The notes below the pieces were generated by a model. It did not search any database and was not told the origin of the DNA. It saw only the letters and a program-made list of their open reading frames with translations. A stretch of 15,970 nucleotides of DNA. It comes from an uncultured Bacteroidales bacterium (GTDB lineage: Bacteria; Bacteroidota; Bacteroidia; Bacteroidales; UBA4417). Numbering within the stretch: position 1 is the stretch's first letter; each line of letters starts with the position of its first letter. Shown here piece after piece: positions 14,321 to 15,970 of the stretch. The stretch covers positions 1 to 15,970 of the forward strand of contig CALCJE010000221.1 in assembly GCA_937965665.1 (NCBI GenBank), read 5' to 3'. Position numbers and translations under genes: made by a program.

Positions 14321-15175
14321 ATGAGTGCAATAATAAAGTTCATAGACGAATACTTGATAAAAACAGGCAGGACAAGCATTGACCCTGTTGAAGCAAATGC
14401 CTTACTTGCTAAAGCAGGAATTTTGAGAGATAGTATTGACAGACCAGGAAAGCCACTTCGAGATTTATTGCGTAAAGGACACCTTCCTCACGCTTTTCAA
14501 GCAGGCGGGAAAGGTTCAAGTTGGACAATCCCACACTCAAGTAAAGGGAAAAGTTCTATTTCAAACTATTCTACCTTAAAAGAACAACCTCCAAAAGTAA
14601 CAACATTTATAGCGACAAAAACAAATGAAACAGCAATCAATATATCAGAGCTAAAAAAACAACTTGAGAAAGCACGACAAAAATACAAGCCCGAAATAGT
14701 GAAATACTTGTTTGTAGCTGAAGCTCCGCCAGACAGTTTGGAACGCTTTTTCTATTATGACAATGTTCGCCAACACGACTATTTGTTTTTAGGTGTAGCA
14801 GAAGCACTTTATCCAAGACTTAAGGAACAATTTCTTTTAAGCGGTCGAAGCAGTGAAGTGAAAAATACAATCTTGCAGACATTTAAAAAGGATGGCTTTT
14901 ACTTGCTTGACTTGTCAGAACTACCACTATCACTTCTAGACACAGACTTGCAATCGCAACTGCCAACATTAGTAGACAAAATAAGCTCAGTTGCTGACGA
15001 AAACACTCATATTATTTTAATCAAGGCAACTGTTTACGACACAGCCTTTCGTTTTCTGAAGACAAAATTTAAAAACGTTGTTGACCAAAGGATAACATTT
15101 CCCGGACAAGGTGGACAACGCAAATTTCAAGAAGAGTTTAAACAGGCTTTAAAAAAAGTTCGATTATTTGACTAA
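14321..15175 (+). CDS. Unknown protein, possible uracil-DNA-glycosylase-fold domain (cassette 3)
   Basis: A 284-residue cytoplasmic protein. Residues 1-75 form a small helical domain ending KPLRDLLRKGHLPHAFQAGG then WTIPHS, similar to helix-turn-helix-like modules seen in defence-related proteins. Residues 105-122 look like a short coiled coil. Residues about 126-284 begin KYLFVAEAPPDSLERFFYYD, where the hydrophobic strand followed by (A/G)EAPP recalls motif 1 of uracil-DNA-glycosylase-like folds. GFYLLDLSELPL (192-203), HIILIKATVYD (230-240) and ITFPGQGGQRKFQEEF (258-273) look like further core strands and a late motif. I recognise this as a recurring uncharacterised bacterial family but cannot name it with confidence. 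Catalytic activity is unproven. It is alone in its cassette, 42 bp after the boundary core. Confidence 0.7.
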   Translation: MSAIIKFIDEYLIKTGRTSIDPVEANALLAKAGILRDSIDRPGKPLRDLLRKGHLPHAFQAGGKGSSWTIPHSSKGKSSISNYSTLKEQPPKVTTFIATKTNETAINISELKKQLEKARQKYKPEIVKYLFVAEAPPDSLERFFYYDNVRQHDYLFLGVAEALYPRLKEQFLLSGRSSEVKNTILQTFKKDGFYLLDLSELPLSLLDTDLQSQLPTLVDKISSVADENTHIILIKATVYDTAFRFLKTKFKNVVDQRITFPGQGGQRKFQEEFKQALKKVRLFD

Positions 15176-15194
15176 GTTTGAAAATGAAGAATGC

Positions 15195-15237
15195 CAGCCA
15201 CTAACAGCCAAGTGTAAAAAAAGACATCTTTAGTGGA
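15195..15237 (+). other. attC-like site 3, compact or truncated
   Basis: CAGCCACTAACAGC (15195-15208) holds a perfect core complementary to the start of cassette 3. Downstream, AAGTGT pairs with ACATCTT leaving one extrahelical T around an A-rich loop, and CCACTA pairs with TAGTGG (15231-15236). The conserved GCGGACC spacer and a G/TT crossover are missing. Either this is a short divergent site or its right half has been deleted. Confidence 0.42.
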
Positions 15238-15306
15238 TAATTTGAACTAAAAGGACTGAAAATATAAATAGATTTACGAAACAACTAATGACCAAAGCAA
15301 ATTGAA

Positions 15307-15540
15307 ATGAGACAAATACTACTTATAATTAATATTGCAGCTTTTATTGCAAGCATAGCATGGTTGATTTACAAACCAGACTACGAACCATTAATTTCAT
15401 GTTTATTGACATTAGGTGGTTTAATTAGCTTTCTAATAATAAAACCAAAAGACAAAAAAGGAAAGATAGTTATGAGGCAGAAAGCTGGTAAAAACTCTAC
15501 TCAATATCAATCAGGTGGTAATATGACTATAAATCATTAA
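15307..15540 (+). CDS. Small two-TM protein with a C-terminal G-x-N-S-x-Q-Y-Q motif
   Basis: A 77-residue protein with two hydrophobic segments: LLIINIAAFIASIAWLIY at about 4-21 and ISCLLTLGGLISFLII at about 30-45. A basic stretch KPKDKKGK follows, then the tail RQKAGKNSTQYQSGGNMTIN. The tail is nearly repeated at the start of the next gene (KQSGDNSHQYQAAGNMTI), which argues that the two proteins belong to one system and share a binding or assembly motif. I do not recognise a named family. The ATG at 15307 has no strong ribosome-binding site. It is separated by two bases from the likely start of the next frame, so they are probably co-translated. Whether the pair is a fourth cassette is unclear because no G/TT boundary precedes it. 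Confidence 0.65.
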   Translation: MRQILLIINIAAFIASIAWLIYKPDYEPLISCLLTLGGLISFLIIKPKDKKGKIVMRQKAGKNSTQYQSGGNMTINH

Positions 15541-15542
15541 TT

Positions 15543-15941
15543 TTGGAACCAAAGAAAGTAATATTGAAACAATCCGGTGATAATTCTCATCAGTATCAAG
15601 CTGCTGGCAATATGACTATTATAAACGAAAAGTCATCGCCTAATTACAATCAATACTTGAAACTTGTTGAAGAATTCGAAAAAGAACTTGAATCGGGTGA
15701 AATTGAATTTCGTGAATTTATCGACAAAATTCAGCATTATACAAGTAATATTGATGAAGAAGTTATTGGATTAGAAAAAAAACTTCAAAATGGTGGTTTT
15801 CAGAATGACTATGCGTGGGCAAATGAAATGAAGGAATATTATTTTAAAAAGATAACAGAAAATGGTCTATCAAAAGCTACACAAAAAATTCATGCTTTTA
15901 TTTTAGCGAGAGTTTGTGTATTATTTAATATTCATGTCAGA
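15543..15941 (+). CDS. Possible ABC-three-component system C-terminal-domain protein, 3' truncated by contig end
   Basis: This frame, open from 15522, runs to the contig end; TTG at 15543 or 15564 is the likely start (no ATG precedes the motif). Residues about 9-27 are KQSGDNSHQYQAAGNMTI. A linker follows, then a helical region FEKELESGEIEFREFIDKIQ, HYTSN, IDEEVIGLEKKLQNGG, ANEMKEYYFKKITENGLSKA and TQKIHAFILARV. The order 'hY...viGLEeKL...KEyf.KKl...saQkIha.iLa.i' matches my memory of C-terminal domains of ABC-3C conflict-system proteins, which sit behind variable effector domains and work with an ABC ATPase. The ATPase would lie beyond the contig. The 133 codons up to 15941 are genomic; the following ten (RSEERRVGK) are adapter-encoded and not protein. 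Family assignment is tentative. Confidence 0.6.
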
Positions 15942-15970
15942 AGATCGGAAGAGCGTCGTGTAGGGAAAGA
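15942..15970 (+). other. Illumina TruSeq adapter sequence (assembly artefact)
   Basis: The last 29 bases begin AGATCGGAAGAGC and continue GTCGTGTAGGGAAAGA, identical to the TruSeq read-through adapter. They are not genomic and mark the true end of the contig at about 15941. Confidence 0.97.

Larger units (their letters stand above)
14270..15237 (+). mobile_element. Gene cassette 3 (glycosylase-like protein) of the array
   Basis: The unit starts GTTAGTGGC (14270-14278), and its terminal core GCCACTAAC (15197-15205) is the perfect complement of that start. The left context CAGCCACTAACAGC matches sites 1 and 2. The expected right half (GCGGACCGTTA) is absent; only a short TTTAGTGG at 15229-15236 could pair with the core. 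The right boundary given here is therefore uncertain. Confidence 0.6.

Overview
The window looks like a contig end from a member of the Bacteroidota. Evidence: TAnnTTTG-type -7 boxes (for example upstream of guaC), few Shine-Dalgarno sequences, and a gene set typical of that phylum (secreted C69 dipeptidase, GuaC, DUF418 membrane protein, YdeI/OmdA protein, 'transporter suffix' protein). The last 29 bases match the Illumina TruSeq adapter, so real sequence stops near 15941.

Layout. 1-1355 (-): C69 dipeptidase, cut by the left edge. 1585-2625 (+): guaC. 2626-5300: an AT-rich stretch with a small unknown minus-strand gene, a 500-residue pentapeptide-repeat protein and a broken flavin split-barrel gene. 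5301-9878 (+): ordinary accessory or housekeeping genes (DUF418 protein, AlkZ-like winged-helix protein, secreted alpha/beta hydrolase, small membrane protein, YdeI/OmdA protein), broken by a GC-rich block of nested hairpin repeats at 8661-8920. 9880-10278: a 21-bp minisatellite. 10779-11699 (+): an unknown protein ending in a carboxypeptidase-regulatory-like domain.

The most interesting part is 11939-15237, which I read as an integron-type gene-cassette array with no integrase in view. Three same-strand genes (a lipoprotein, a vWA plus DUF3883-like nuclease fusion, and a glycosylase-like protein) each sit in a unit that begins GTTRGYGGC and ends with the exact complement of its own start: GTTGGCGGC/GCCGCCAAC, GTTAGCGGC/GCCGCTAAC and GTTAGTGGC/GCCACTAAC. 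This is what site-specific cassette insertion at attC leaves behind. The first site folds into a long attC-like hairpin. The second is interrupted by a 162-bp element on the minus strand with group II intron-like ends (GTGTG...AT). Removing it restores the site's core exactly, so it is probably a collapsed group II intron in attC. A dispersed palindromic repeat sits inside that remnant.

After the array come a small two-TM protein and the start of a protein resembling ABC-three-component conflict-system C-terminal domains. Both carry the same G-x-N-S-x-Q-Y-Q...G-N-M-T-I motif. The right end is therefore a mobile region probably rich in conflict or defence functions, while the left two thirds is chromosomal background with local repeats.
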